From positions 1-37,744 of the forward strand of contig JAUCGA010000053.1 of NCBI GenBank assembly GCA_030377865.1: a DNA stretch of 37,744 bases, given 5' to 3'. The notes beneath the pieces are model-generated. The model did no database searches and was not told where the DNA came from. It saw only the letters and a list, made by a program, of their open reading frames with translations. The position numbers and the translations under genes are program-made. Every line of letters begins with the position of its first letter. Position 1 is the first letter of the stretch. This document shows, piece by piece, positions 14,612 to 22,828 of this stretch. The stretch comes from Anaerolineales bacterium HSG25. Lineage in GTDB: Bacteria > Chloroflexota > Anaerolineae > 4572-78 > J111.

Positions 14612-16054
14612 TTGGCTAAGATTTTATGGGTAGAAAAACAGATTGATTACGAACCCCAGGGTATTATGTCTATGTCGGCCACCTTAAAAGAGGCTGGACA
14701 TGACGTAAAATTGACCATCGCCGCTCAAGAAGACCCGGTTCAATTCGCCAAGGATTATCAGCCCGATATCGTTGGTTATAGTGTTATGACAGGGTCTCAG
14801 CATTATTATGCTAAGTTGAATAATGAGATTAAAACAGTGTTGAATAGTCATGCACCCATGTCCATATTTGGTGGACCTCACCCAACTTTTTTCCCCGACT
14901 TTATTCAACAAGACGGAGTTGACGGTGTGTGTGTTGGTGAGGGAGAGGGACCGTTGGTTGATTTGGCGAACACCTTAGATAACGGTGGTTTTCATCCCGA
15001 TATTCCAAATTGGTGGTTTAAGGTTGATGGTGAAATCATCCGAAATCCGGTACGTCCGCTCATCCGTAAATTAGGTGACTTGCCAATGCCCGACCGAGAC
15101 TTAATCTATAGTAAACATGCTCCTACTCGCAACAGCCCAATTAAGCATTTTATGGCGAGTCGAGGTTGTCCCTACAACTGTACCTACTGCTTTAACCATG
15201 CTTGGTACAAAATATACAAACGAGAAAAACGAGGTTATCAACGTACTGTCGACTCAGTTATTGAAGAGGTAAATTGGGTTCGAGAACGTTACTCACTAGA
15301 GCAGGTAGTATTCTTAGATGACCTATTTATCATCTACGTGGATTGGCTAGAGGAGTTTGCCGAAAAATTCCCAAAAGAGGTAGGTTTGCCATTTTTCTGT
15401 AATGTACGCTCGAACCTAATTACTCCAGAAAAAGTGACCTTGCTGAAAAAAGCCGGAGCCAACACTGTCAGCGTGGGAATTGAAGCCGGAAATGACCGAC
15501 TGCGAAACGACCTGCTCAAACGCAAAATGTCCCGTGAGACAATCATCGAATCCGGTCGCATGCTCCATGAGGCCGGAATAAACCTGACCTCTACCAATAT
15601 TTTGGCTCTACCAACCGCCACCTTAGATGATGACATCGAAACCATGCGGCTCAATGCTCTAGCTAAGGTAAAATATGCCCATGCCTTCCTTTTCCAACCG
15701 TACCCGGCCACGGAGTTGGGTGAGTTTACCGAAGAGAACGGGCACATGGCTGGTAGTTTTGAAGACATCGGCGCAATAGCGTGGGATAGCTCGATTCTGG
15801 TGCGAGATGATGATGAAAAACGCCACATGGAAAATCTGCAACGCTGGTTTGCTCTTGGCGTTGAGTTTCCGTGGTTAGAACCGATTATTCGTATGCTCGT
15901 TAAACTCCCTCGTAATAAGCTAATTGACAGTGCCTTTTGGTGGATTCACAAATTGTGGAAAGGTTGGGCCATTACCCAACGGGTTCATCCAATTAAAATC
16001 AATCCCAAAATAATCTGGCAAAACGCCCGTCATTTCTTACAAATGGAAGCATAG
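14612..16054 (+). CDS. B12-binding-type radical SAM protein
   Basis: A 480-residue enzyme of the cobalamin-binding radical SAM superfamily (BchE, hopanoid and phosphonate methylase relatives); substrate unknown. Residues 1-~150 form the Rossmann-like B12 domain ('[17 protein letters not shown]', '[13 protein letters not shown]', '[15 protein letters not shown]'). The radical SAM core starts at '[18 protein letters not shown]' with Cys186, Cys190 and Cys193 as cluster ligands, followed by '[17 protein letters not shown]'. The start is a TTG preceded by AAGGAG at 8-9 nt; no better in-frame ATG exists upstream. Neighbours give no clue to substrate; an HU-like gene follows. Confidence 0.85.
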   Translation: MAKILWVEKQIDYEPQGIMSMSATLKEAGHDVKLTIAAQEDPVQFAKDYQPDIVGYSVMTGSQHYYAKLNNEIKTVLNSHAPMSIFGGPHPTFFPDFIQQDGVDGVCVGEGEGPLVDLANTLDNGGFHPDIPNWWFKVDGEIIRNPVRPLIRKLGDLPMPDRDLIYSKHAPTRNSPIKHFMASRGCPYNCTYCFNHAWYKIYKREKRGYQRTVDSVIEEVNWVRERYSLEQVVFLDDLFIIYVDWLEEFAEKFPKEVGLPFFCNVRSNLITPEKVTLLKKAGANTVSVGIEAGNDRLRNDLLKRKMSRETIIESGRMLHEAGINLTSTNILALPTATLDDDIETMRLNALAKVKYAHAFLFQPYPATELGEFTEENGHMAGSFEDIGAIAWDSSILVRDDDEKRHMENLQRWFALGVEFPWLEPIIRMLVKLPRNKLIDSAFWWIHKLWKGWAITQRVHPIKINPKIIWQNARHFLQMEA

Positions 16055-16192
16055 AAACGAGTCCTAAATAAATGGTGCGATCCAAAGAGATTCAATCTCT
16101 AAGATTGAACCACTCTCCCGACAACACCCACCCTCGTTTAGGGCAGGTGTCTTATTTTTGGGCTTTCCGTGCAAACGTCATGATTGTGTCAT

Positions 16193-16227
16193 AATCTTCC
16201 CGCAAGTCTTAAACTTGCGGGAAGATT
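16193..16227. repeat. Hairpin repeat family H, copy 1
   Basis: AATCTTCCCGCAAGT (16193-16207) and ACTTGCGGGAAGATT (16213-16227) form a perfect 15-bp stem with a 5-nt loop. The same core, CTTCCCGCAAGT with its complement, occurs at 33493-33525 inside a broken gene, so this is a dispersed hairpin rather than only a terminator. Confidence 0.7.
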
Positions 16228-16340
16228 GCCCCATCAAAGTATCTAATTCAGGATGCAGTTTTGAGTTGTACGGAATCCACCAGAGAACCTTATTTTTAAG
16301 ACACCTCACAGTTGAGAACACCTCACTTGCCTCAGCTAAT

Positions 16341-16368
16341 TTGATAAATGTAGCACTTTCTTTATAAT
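16341..16368 (+). promoter_or_regulatory. Candidate promoter of the HU-like gene
   Basis: TTGATA (16341-16346), 16-bp spacer, perfect TATAAT (16363-16368), 45 bp before the ATG at 16414. A TAGGAG ribosome-binding site follows. Confidence 0.5.
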
Positions 16369-16413
16369 GAGACCAGTTTTTGAGCAAAAACCTCTAGTAG
16401 GAGATAAAGACGT

Positions 16414-16845
16414 ATGAGCGAAGTAAATATTCTTACGGTAATGAACCGACTACGCCCGAAAATTCAGCGTAACAAAATCGTTAAACTAACCCATTTAGTA
16501 GATGAAATTATTGATAACGATGATAATGTCAATCTTGGTCGGCGAGAGGCTCGATTATTTGGCCGCAAACTGGTTGAAACCATTATCGCCCATCTGAATC
16601 AAGCCGACTTTGTTAAACTTGGTGAAATCGGCAGTGTCAGCGTTTCTTGTGACAAAGACAAAAAGCTACGGGTTAACTACCGTGCCTCAAAGTCGATTGG
16701 CACGATTTTAGCTAACGATTTTAAGGGTGACTTTGAAAACACTGAAAATGCAGGTCTCGATGAAGAAGGGTTTGCCCGACGCTGGCTAGAAATGTACCCT
16801 GACGACATTGTTGTCATGCGAGACAAAACTACTCGGTCTGCCTAA
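16414..16845 (+). CDS. HU/IHF-like DNA-binding protein (tentative)
   Basis: A 143-residue basic protein. The stretch from about residue 12 to 105 has the layout of an HU-type fold: two helices ('KIVKLTHLVDEIIDNDD', 'ARLFGRKLVETIIAHLNQA'), then a strand with the HU-like 'DFVKLGEIGSVSVS', and a basic arm 'RVNYRASKSIGTIL'. HU proteins bend and compact DNA. The C-terminal ~40 residues are acidic and extra. The call rests on pattern recognition, so it could be another small nucleic-acid-binding protein. The gene has its own promoter and terminator. Confidence 0.5.
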   Translation: MSEVNILTVMNRLRPKIQRNKIVKLTHLVDEIIDNDDNVNLGRREARLFGRKLVETIIAHLNQADFVKLGEIGSVSVSCDKDKKLRVNYRASKSIGTILANDFKGDFENTENAGLDEEGFARRWLEMYPDDIVVMRDKTTRSA

Positions 16846-16874
16846 TCTACACCACAACACAATGAACATTACAG

Positions 16875-16903
16875 GTCGCGAGCATAACTCTCGCGACTTT
16901 TTT
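16875..16903 (+). terminator. Rho-independent terminator after HU-like gene
   Basis: GTCGCGAG (16875-16882) and CTCGCGAC (16890-16897) pair perfectly around a 7-nt loop, followed by TTTTTT at 16898-16903. It lies 30 nt after the stop codon. Confidence 0.85.
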
Positions 16904-16922
16904 GTTACATCCCAATATAAGA

Positions 16923-17101
16923 CAAAAGTTTGTTGTTTCATTCATGACCTGATATATTGATAAAACTAAAAGTATTTTTTGACAGGATTAACAAGGTTAC
17001 AGGATTACAAGTAAAAAAATCCTGTCAATCCTGTTAATCCTGTCAAAAAATGCTTTTGATTTTGTCAGCATGTCAGGTCATGAATGAATCGACAAACTTT
17101 T
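16923..17101. repeat. Repeat family C, copy 2 (full-length palindrome)
   Basis: The outermost 30 bp are inverted repeats with 2 mismatches, reading CAAAAGTTTGT then TTCATTCATGACCTGA inward from each end. Further inward are GATAAAACTAAAAG and its inverse, then the GACAGGATTAAC core. This copy shows the full extent of the family (about 179 bp). The right arm overlaps the apparent start of the next gene. Confidence 0.75.
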
Positions 17102-19054
17102 GTGTATTTATCCACGCTTATCCGTGTCCTAATTCTACCCTTGCTAAGAAACAATCTTCGACAACATGGCCTATTAATTGCCCTTACCCTGTCAACCTTC
17201 CTACTTTACCTGACCACACTGGCTCCATCCATTGTCACCCTCTTTGATGACAGTCTAGAATTTCAACTGGTCGCTTATCAACTTGGTATTGCCCACCCGA
17301 CCGGCTACCCGTTGTATACCATGCTGGGCTATCTGTTTACCCTTCTGCCCATCGGCAACGTCGCCTTTCGGGTCAACCTGATGAGCGCCGTCTTTGGTGC
17401 GGCTACCGTCGGCCTGCTTTACCACTTTATTTTAACGATCACTCCATCGGTTAAGATGAAACCTCCCTCAAGTATATGGCCGCATCAGATAGGCAGTGCT
17501 ATTACCACCCTTTTATTTGCTCTCAGTCCGATTTTTTGGCAACAAGCTACCATCGCCGAGGTCTACACCCTCAACGCATTTTTTGTTATTCTGATTTTGC
17601 TGGTCACAGTTTGGGCAACGCAACATGGACTATCGTGGTCACGTCTCGGCTGGTTAGCTTTGTTAGGCGGTCTCTCGCTGACCCACCACCGTACTATGGC
17701 GCTCATCGTTCCGGCAACAGTCAGTTATGTGGGGCTGACATGTTGGCCGAGCCTAAAGCGCATACCGTTACCCTGTCTTGCCGTCGAGACAGTCAAACTG
17801 ATTTTGCTTGGCTGTGTACCGCTCCTGCTCTACCTCTATCTGCCCTTACGCGGCCATGTGGGTTCGTTAGATGGAACCTATCAAAACAGTTGGGGTGGCT
17901 TTTGGCAACAGGTTACGGCCAGTGGATACAGCAATACATTCCTACTTGATAATCCATTTAATCAGCAACGAGATTTGTCGTTTTACACCCAACTATTAAC
18001 CGATCAGTTTGGTTTATTGACTTTACTAGGCTTTGCAGGCGCATATCTTTTATGGCGAGCAAAACAATACAGTATATTTTTGTTGACCAGCCTAACCCTA
18101 TTAACCTACACCCTGTTTAACCTGTTTTACAATGTGACCGACATTGAGGTATTCTTTATCCCCGTCTTTTTGATTTGGGTCACTTGGATTGGTCTGGCTC
18201 TGTCGAGTGGATTAGTTTATTTGCATAGACGCTATCATCAACGCAAGCAACCCGTTTGGCTGGCACTATTAGTCGTCATGCTGATTCTGCTGACCATGCA
18301 ACTCGGATACGCCTCCAACCAACATCAACAGCCGATACAAGCTCGCAACAGTTGGCAAATTCATGATTACGGTCTGGACATGCTCCAGCAATCTTTGCCA
18401 CAAGGCGCAACCATCATTGGCATTGTCGGCGAGATGACCTTGCTCCGTTACTTTCAGCAAACCGAGGACTTTCGCCCTGACCTCATAACCGTTTCTGCCG
18501 ATTTAGAAACCGATCGTTTTCAGGCAATTGAACAAGCCCTCGCTAATAAACGCGCCGTTTTCCTAACCCGCGAACTACCCGAAGCTGTCGAATTTTGGTC
18601 GCTGAGTACTGTCGGCCCGCTGATTCAGGTCAATCCCACACCTATTACCGCCATACCGTCAGGCATGCATCCGCTTGAGCAAACGGTTATGCCCGAAATA
18701 AAGATACGCGGCTATACCTTCTCCCGCCCCTCCCATACCGCCGAGGGCATGCCTCCGCTTCGTTTGAGCGTAGTCTGGCAAGCTACCGCACCCATGCCCA
18801 CCGATTTGAAAGTATCCGCCCGCCTGCTCGATTCTGCGGGAGAACTGGTTGCCGTGGTTGACCAGATTCCCGTTCATTTTGCCTACCCCACCACGGCTTG
18901 GCGCGCCGGTGAGTTTGTAACAGATGTGTATGACTGGCAACTTCCACCCGACCTACCCGCTGGAGAGTATCAACCTTTGATTATCTGGTATGATCCGGCT
19001 CAAAACGCGGCTGAGGTGGGACGAGTACACCTGCCGGTAACGACCATCAACTGA
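17084..19054 (+). CDS. DUF2723 family multi-pass membrane protein (GT-C-like)
   Basis: A protein of about 656 residues with some ten membrane segments in the first ~430 residues and a soluble C-terminal ~200 residues. The N-terminal 'LYLTTLAPSIVTLFDDSLEF' and 'AHPTGYPLYTMLGYLFTLLP' are the DUF2723 hallmark, with the acidic loop residues (DDSLEF) expected for a polyprenyl-phosphate-sugar glycosyltransferase. Activity is inferred from the GT-C resemblance. The ATG at 17084 lies inside the terminal arm of repeat C (16923-17101), so the first six codons are repeat-derived. A GTG at 17102, exactly at the repeat boundary, or a TTG at 17141 could be the ancestral start. No clear ribosome-binding site precedes any of them. 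Confidence 0.8.
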   Translation: MNRQTFVYLSTLIRVLILPLLRNNLRQHGLLIALTLSTFLLYLTTLAPSIVTLFDDSLEFQLVAYQLGIAHPTGYPLYTMLGYLFTLLPIGNVAFRVNLMSAVFGAATVGLLYHFILTITPSVKMKPPSSIWPHQIGSAITTLLFALSPIFWQQATIAEVYTLNAFFVILILLVTVWATQHGLSWSRLGWLALLGGLSLTHHRTMALIVPATVSYVGLTCWPSLKRIPLPCLAVETVKLILLGCVPLLLYLYLPLRGHVGSLDGTYQNSWGGFWQQVTASGYSNTFLLDNPFNQQRDLSFYTQLLTDQFGLLTLLGFAGAYLLWRAKQYSIFLLTSLTLLTYTLFNLFYNVTDIEVFFIPVFLIWVTWIGLALSSGLVYLHRRYHQRKQPVWLALLVVMLILLTMQLGYASNQHQQPIQARNSWQIHDYGLDMLQQSLPQGATIIGIVGEMTLLRYFQQTEDFRPDLITVSADLETDRFQAIEQALANKRAVFLTRELPEAVEFWSLSTVGPLIQVNPTPITAIPSGMHPLEQTVMPEIKIRGYTFSRPSHTAEGMPPLRLSVVWQATAPMPTDLKVSARLLDSAGELVAVVDQIPVHFAYPTTAWRAGEFVTDVYDWQLPPDLPAGEYQPLIIWYDPAQNAAEVGRVHLPVTTIN

Positions 19055-19100
19055 ATTCACCAGAGAGAAACCACTCACCTCTCCTTATTCGGTCTATTTC

Positions 19101-19242
19101 CAGAAGTTTATCATTTCAACAAAACTAAAACAATATCTGACAGGATTAACAGGATTAAAGGCAAAAAATCCTGTTAATCCTGTCGAAAAATAATTTTAGT
19201 TTTATCAACATGTCAGGTTATGAATGAAACGACAAACTTTTG
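19101..19242. repeat. Repeat family C, copy 3
   Basis: Its core is CTGACAGGATTAACAGGATT with the complement AATCCTGTTAATCCTGTCGA, and its outer arm ends ATGAATGAAACGACAAACTT. Its left end (CAGAAGTTTATCATTTCAAC) matches the copy at 37618 rather than the copy at 16923, so two end variants exist. Confidence 0.7.
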
Positions 19243-19452
19243 TATTTCATCTTTGACCCAAGTCTGCCCATGCAACTCCCCCGTAACTCCACTATGTTAC
19301 AATTTAGTTATTGTGAAAAATTCCACATAATTTAAGGAAAAATTCAAATAATTAGTTTGACCATAGCTATCCCTACGCACCATATAACTCTGTGTTTGCT
19401 CCGCCTGCTATACATACCTTACATTTTTAGCTTGCTGATGTAGCTCATCATG

Positions 19453-19553
19453 AGGAATGAGTCCTAAATAAGTTGCGCTCTCCAGAGTGGTTCAATCTCT
19501 AAGATTGAGTCACTCTCTTGACGACCTGCACAAGTTAATTAATCCCGATTCCT
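19453..19553. repeat. Repeat family D, fullest copy
   Basis: It runs from AGGAATGAGTCCTAAATAAG to an inverted end AATTAATCCCGATTCCT, with an inner stem GAGTGGTTCAATCT / AGATTGAGTCACTC. Related pieces lie at 6709-6735, 10905-11033, 11607-11637 and 16063-16140. Confidence 0.6.
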
Positions 19554-19631
19554 GAGCATCAATCCCACAATAATTTAAAATCGATACTGTCGATACTATG
19601 GAAGTTGGTTTATGGCGAGGATGTTATCATC

Positions 19632-19722
19632 GTAAAAGTTCAGTAAAACCGCCCTAGAAACCCGATTTCTCAAAAAAATCGGGTTTCTGATGCTCTTTCT
19701 AGCGAGTTCACTGAATATTTAC
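19632..19722 (+). mobile_element. MITE family A, copy 5 (91 bp)
   Basis: Perfect 8-bp target duplication TTATCATC at 19624-19631 and 19723-19730. The loop of the central stem is CAAAAA instead of CAAAGA. Confidence 0.9.
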
Positions 19723-19784
19723 TTATCATCTGGTTATTTTGACTATTTTTCTGACATTTTTTATTACTGCTTAAGGAGACTATT

Positions 19785-20528
19785 ATGAGATTAAAAGATA
19801 AAGTAGCCATCGTTACAGGTGGTAGCCGTGGTATTGGTTTAGCCACAGCATTACGTTTTGCCGAAGAGGGAGCCATTGTTATTGCTGGTGATCTCGAACA
19901 AACCGAGGAATTGACTGAAGTTATCAACAATAATGAGAGTTATTCGGGGCAAGTGGTTTTTAAGCGACTTAACGTTGCCGACCGAGCCTCCGTTAATGAA
20001 GTTGTGGCCTCAATTAAAAAGGAGTATGGTCGAATTGATGCCCTAATCAACAATGCTGGTATTGTTCGTGACTCTCGTTTGGTCAAAATGGAAGAAAATG
20101 ACTTTGATACAGTTATCCAAGTCAACCTAAAAGGGGTATATAACTGCGCCCAAGCCGTGGCTCCGACCATGGTTGAGCAAGGTAGCGGGGCAATTATCAA
20201 CGCCTCCTCGATTGTAGCGATTTATGGGAACTTTGGACAAACAAACTATGTTGCCAGTAAATCGGCAGTAATGGGAATGACACGGGTTTGGGCACGGGAA
20301 CTTGGCCCCAAAGGTATTCGGGTGAATGCCATTGCCCCCGGTTGGATTGAAACCCGCATGACCTCTGGTGTGCCAGACAAAGTTATCGACAAAATGATGA
20401 ACTGGGTTCCTCTACGACGCATGGGCAAACCAAGAGACATCGCCAACGCTTATCTTTGGCTGGCCTCAGATGAAGCGACTTATGTTAATGGGCATGTGCT
20501 CAGTGTTGACGGCGGAGCAAGAGTCTAG
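19785..20528 (+). CDS. fabG: 3-oxoacyl-ACP reductase-like short-chain dehydrogenase
   Basis: An SDR-family oxidoreductase of 247 residues, FabG-like, expected to reduce 3-oxoacyl-ACP with NADPH or to act on a related keto/hydroxy substrate. The cofactor motif TGGSRGIG is at 11-18 and NNAG at 89-92. The catalytic tetrad is Asn114, Ser142, Tyr155 and Lys159. The C-terminal 'NGHVLSVDGGARV' is typical. No acyl-carrier or other fatty-acid gene is adjacent, so the true substrate may differ and the symbol is given with reserve. AAGGAG precedes the ATG by 8 nt, and a strong terminator follows 52 nt after the stop. Confidence 0.85.
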   Translation: MRLKDKVAIVTGGSRGIGLATALRFAEEGAIVIAGDLEQTEELTEVINNNESYSGQVVFKRLNVADRASVNEVVASIKKEYGRIDALINNAGIVRDSRLVKMEENDFDTVIQVNLKGVYNCAQAVAPTMVEQGSGAIINASSIVAIYGNFGQTNYVASKSAVMGMTRVWARELGPKGIRVNAIAPGWIETRMTSGVPDKVIDKMMNWVPLRRMGKPRDIANAYLWLASDEATYVNGHVLSVDGGARV

Positions 20529-20580
20529 GCCGTATTTGAACGAAATAGTTGTAAATAAAACCAAATAGTAGTAAATTAAT

Positions 20581-20616
20581 AGGCGGGTAGAGCTAATTCT
20601 ACCCGCCTAATTTTTT
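20581..20616 (+). terminator. Rho-independent terminator after fabG-like gene
   Basis: AGGCGGGTAGA (20581-20591) pairs perfectly with TCTACCCGCCT (20598-20608) around a 6-nt loop, followed by AATTTTTT. Confidence 0.9.
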
Positions 20617-20628
20617 GATGCTATATCG

Positions 20629-20885
20629 TTGACAATGTTACATTAGCAACACCTTGGGCTAAAGCCACAAGGCTGATAGCGAACCCCACCTAAAGGTGGC
20701 TAATCTAGGCCGCTTTTAGCGGTCTTAAGCTATTAGCCTGACCGCTTGTAAATATTCAGTGAACTTGCCAGCATCAGAAACCCGATTTCTCAAAGAAATC
20801 GGGTTTCTAGAGCTACTTTACTGAACTTTTACGACCGCTTTAGCGGTCAAGCTAACAGAATGTAATTGTAATCTAACATTGTCAA
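20629..20885. repeat. Palindromic element J, interrupted by a MITE
   Basis: TTGACAATGTTA (20629-20640) is answered perfectly by TAACATTGTCAA (20874-20885). Inside are several GGCTAA/TTAGCC and CCGCT/AGCGG words that pair on both sides. MITE A copy 6 has inserted in it at a GACCGCTT site. With the MITE and one duplication removed, the element would be about 164 bp. No gene lies in this region. Confidence 0.6.
20748..20832 (-). mobile_element. MITE family A, copy 6 (85 bp)
   Basis: Perfect 8-bp target duplication GACCGCTT at 20740-20747 and 20833-20840. It lacks 6 bp in the segment between arm and stem (GCCAGCATCAG instead of GCCAGAAAGAGCATCAG). Confidence 0.9.
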
Positions 20886-20925
20886 AGTAGTATCTACTCA
20901 AAAAAAATCACCCAAACGGATTCCC

Positions 20926-22092
20926 ATGAAACCCATCTATCGCCTAATAGTTCTCAATCTAATCATCATACTCTTGTCAGCTTGCAACCCTAGCGAAACC
21001 TTTTTTGATTCTGAACCTGCCACACCAGAGCTAACACCTACCCCATTGCCTACCCCCGTCGCGGCTTTTGAGACGACCATCTCGGCAGATGGTCAGATCG
21101 TATTGCCGATTGCACCACAACGTTTCAGCTTTCCGGGTGGCGTTGATGGGCAGATAAAGCGGTTATATGTCATTCCGGGTCAACAAGTTGAAGCCGGACA
21201 GCTACTAGCCGAAATTGACGATATCGATTTACGCAATGCAGTTAAACGAGCCGTGGCGAATCTGGATGTACTAAAAGCGGAGATTAACAATCAATCAGTG
21301 GCCGCCTTACCAAGTGATGTTGCTGAAGCGCAAAGTGCCTTAAATGCGGCTCAGAGCGAGTTAAATCGGGTGCTTAGTTTACCATCTGATGAGGCGATTA
21401 CCCGCGCTGAAGCCGACCTAAAACTACAAGAAATCGAACTACGTCAAGCCCAAGAGGCGTATGATGCCATCGCCTACTCCGAAGGAATTGGCATGAGTCC
21501 CCAAGCGGCACAGTTACAACAGACCACACTCAATTATGAAAAGGCAAATGCGGCCTACAATGAAGCCATCAAGCCACCTGCCGAGGCTGAAATCGCCTCA
21601 GCACGATCGCGAGTGATGGAAGCCCAAAATCGGTTGCAAAAACTACAAGCGGGACTACGTGATGAGGAGCAGGCGCTGAATCAGGCTCGTATCTATCAAT
21701 CGGAGTTATCCTTGCAGGAGGCGCAAGATAATCTGATTAAGGCCAAACTATACGCGCCTTGGAGAGGAACTGTAACCGAGGTAAATGCCGCGCCGGGCGT
21801 ACATATTAACAATGCTTATGTGGTGTTGGCCCAAACTGATCCACTCCGCTTTGCCACAACCAATTTTAGCGAGCGGAATTTGGCCGATATATCGTTAGGC
21901 GATGAGGCGACTATCTATTTGAAGAGTTATCCGGGGGTTCCGTTTCCGGGGTTGGTACAACGGATTGAGTTAGAATCGCAGGCCAAGGACGGGGATATAG
22001 CCCTGTTTACTGTCTTTTTTGATTTTAACAGTGGCGACCTTGAAATCCGCCCCGGTATGACCGGACGGGTAGAGATTAAGCCAAGCGAGTAG
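20926..22092 (+). CDS. HlyD-type membrane-fusion lipoprotein
   Basis: A 388-residue periplasmic-adaptor-type protein of a multidrug or macrolide efflux or secretion system. It starts with a lipoprotein signal (hydrophobic residues 6-18, lipobox LLSAC at about 16-20). A proline/threonine linker follows, then a biotinyl-lipoyl-like half 'GQIKRLYVIPGQQVEAGQLL', a long helical hairpin (residues ~105-260, rich in A/Q/E heptads), the second lipoyl half 'LYAPWRGTVTEVNAAPGVHI', and a beta-barrel end with 'RPGMTGRVEI'. Such adaptors usually sit beside an ABC permease and ATPase. None is adjacent here; the nearest permease is at 27322-30207 on the other strand. It may be part of a split MacAB-like system. 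Confidence 0.8.
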   Translation: MKPIYRLIVLNLIIILLSACNPSETFFDSEPATPELTPTPLPTPVAAFETTISADGQIVLPIAPQRFSFPGGVDGQIKRLYVIPGQQVEAGQLLAEIDDIDLRNAVKRAVANLDVLKAEINNQSVAALPSDVAEAQSALNAAQSELNRVLSLPSDEAITRAEADLKLQEIELRQAQEAYDAIAYSEGIGMSPQAAQLQQTTLNYEKANAAYNEAIKPPAEAEIASARSRVMEAQNRLQKLQAGLRDEEQALNQARIYQSELSLQEAQDNLIKAKLYAPWRGTVTEVNAAPGVHINNAYVVLAQTDPLRFATTNFSERNLADISLGDEATIYLKSYPGVPFPGLVQRIELESQAKDGDIALFTVFFDFNSGDLEIRPGMTGRVEIKPSE

Positions 22093-22100
22093 GATTGTTG

Positions 22101-22152
22101 GATTTGCGATTTTAGATTGCCGATTACTCCCTTCAACCTAAAATCGCAAATC
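22101..22152. terminator. Hairpin between convergent genes
   Basis: GATTTGCGATTTTAG (22101-22115) pairs perfectly with CTAAAATCGCAAATC (22138-22152) across a 22-nt loop. It sits between two converging genes and overlaps the stop codon of the minus-strand gene, so it could serve both. No T-tract follows. Confidence 0.5.
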
Positions 22153-22763
22153 TAAAATCCCCCACCTGCCTTTTGCCACTGAACGACCGCTTCGATGGGA
22201 TAGAGCAACATGAGACTGTTGAGCAATAAACTGTCCCGAATCCATATCAGCAGAATTATTTCAGTTACGACAAACAGGATAATTGAACGCCGTAACCCCA
22301 AATGAAAGGCGATGATAAATCCCACCCCGCAGATGAAAATATCACCTAACGAATTGACAATCGTATCCCCCTCATACTCCAACGCGGCGGTGCCTTCTCG
22401 GTAGCGCTCAATCACCGCTTCGGTGTTCTCTAACACCTCCCACACCGCCTCTAAAACAGTTGCCACACACAATCTCCACATGGGCGATAACCACGGTCTG
22501 AACCAAACTAGCAAGCCACAAAATAGTACCCCATGTAACATGTGGGTAAAGCTGTACGGGTCAAACATGTGTTGCGAGTTGTCGGAACTCCAAATATCTC
22601 CCGCCCAAAAATAGATACGGTCACACGAACACCACCACAACCGGCCTTGGCTTCGTAATAAAAAGACTGCCACCAGTACAATGCCAAAGATGGTCAGCCA
22701 CGGGGCGATGGTTTGTCGAGTTGGGATAAAGGGACTGCTTAGGTTGAGTTTATGATTTTTCAT
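22152..22763 (-). CDS. DUF2585 (UPF0314) family membrane protein
   Basis: A 203-residue inner-membrane protein with about four membrane segments. Family-defining motifs are visible: 'GRLWWCSCDRIYFWAGDIW', 'NSQHMFDPYSFTHMLHG', 'EAVWEVLENTEAVIERYR', 'YEGDTIVNSLGDIF'. The conserved His, Asp, Glu and Arg residues suggest a catalytic or metal site, but no function is known to me. It is convergent with the HlyD-type gene and lies just downstream of the SEFIR-CHAT gene on the same strand, with a terminator hairpin between them, so co-transcription is unlikely. Confidence 0.8.
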   Translation of the reverse strand: MKNHKLNLSSPFIPTRQTIAPWLTIFGIVLVAVFLLRSQGRLWWCSCDRIYFWAGDIWSSDNSQHMFDPYSFTHMLHGVLFCGLLVWFRPWLSPMWRLCVATVLEAVWEVLENTEAVIERYREGTAALEYEGDTIVNSLGDIFICGVGFIIAFHLGLRRSIILFVVTEIILLIWIRDSLLLNSLMLLYPIEAVVQWQKAGGGF

Positions 22764-22776
22764 GGGAGCATCCTAA

Positions 22777-22811
22777 AAGACCCTAAAGGCTTACGAAACC
22801 TTTAGGGTCTT
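22777..22811 (-). terminator. Terminator of the SEFIR-CHAT gene
   Basis: AAGACCCTAAAGG (22777-22789) pairs perfectly with CCTTTAGGGTCTT (22799-22811), 13 bp with a 9-nt loop. It lies 17 nt beyond the SEFIR-CHAT stop. Read on the minus strand it is followed by a short T-run. Confidence 0.75.
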
Positions 22812-22828
22812 GGTTTTGTGAAATTAAA

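Larger units (their letters stand above)
16055..16413. other. Intergenic repeats and promoter before HU-like gene
   Basis: There is no gene. It contains a repeat-D relative (16063-16140, with AGATTCAATCTCTAAGATTG-type core), a perfect hairpin of family H (16193-16227), a block ACGGAATCCACCAGAGAACC (about 16269-16289) that recurs inverted at about 26607-26629, and a promoter (16341-16368). Confidence 0.55.
19055..19784. other. 730-bp intergenic repeat cluster
   Basis: No gene was found. It contains repeat C (19101-19242), repeat D (19453-19553) and MITE A (19632-19722). The stretches between them (19243-19452, 19554-19631) are AT-rich without recognisable structure. A GGAGA ribosome-binding site for the next gene lies at about 19774. 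Confidence 0.6.

Noticed and set aside
15334..15828. 164-codon minus-strand frame opposite the radical SAM gene
   Set aside because: It is a serine/arginine-rich shadow of the plus-strand gene, which carries clear conserved motifs.
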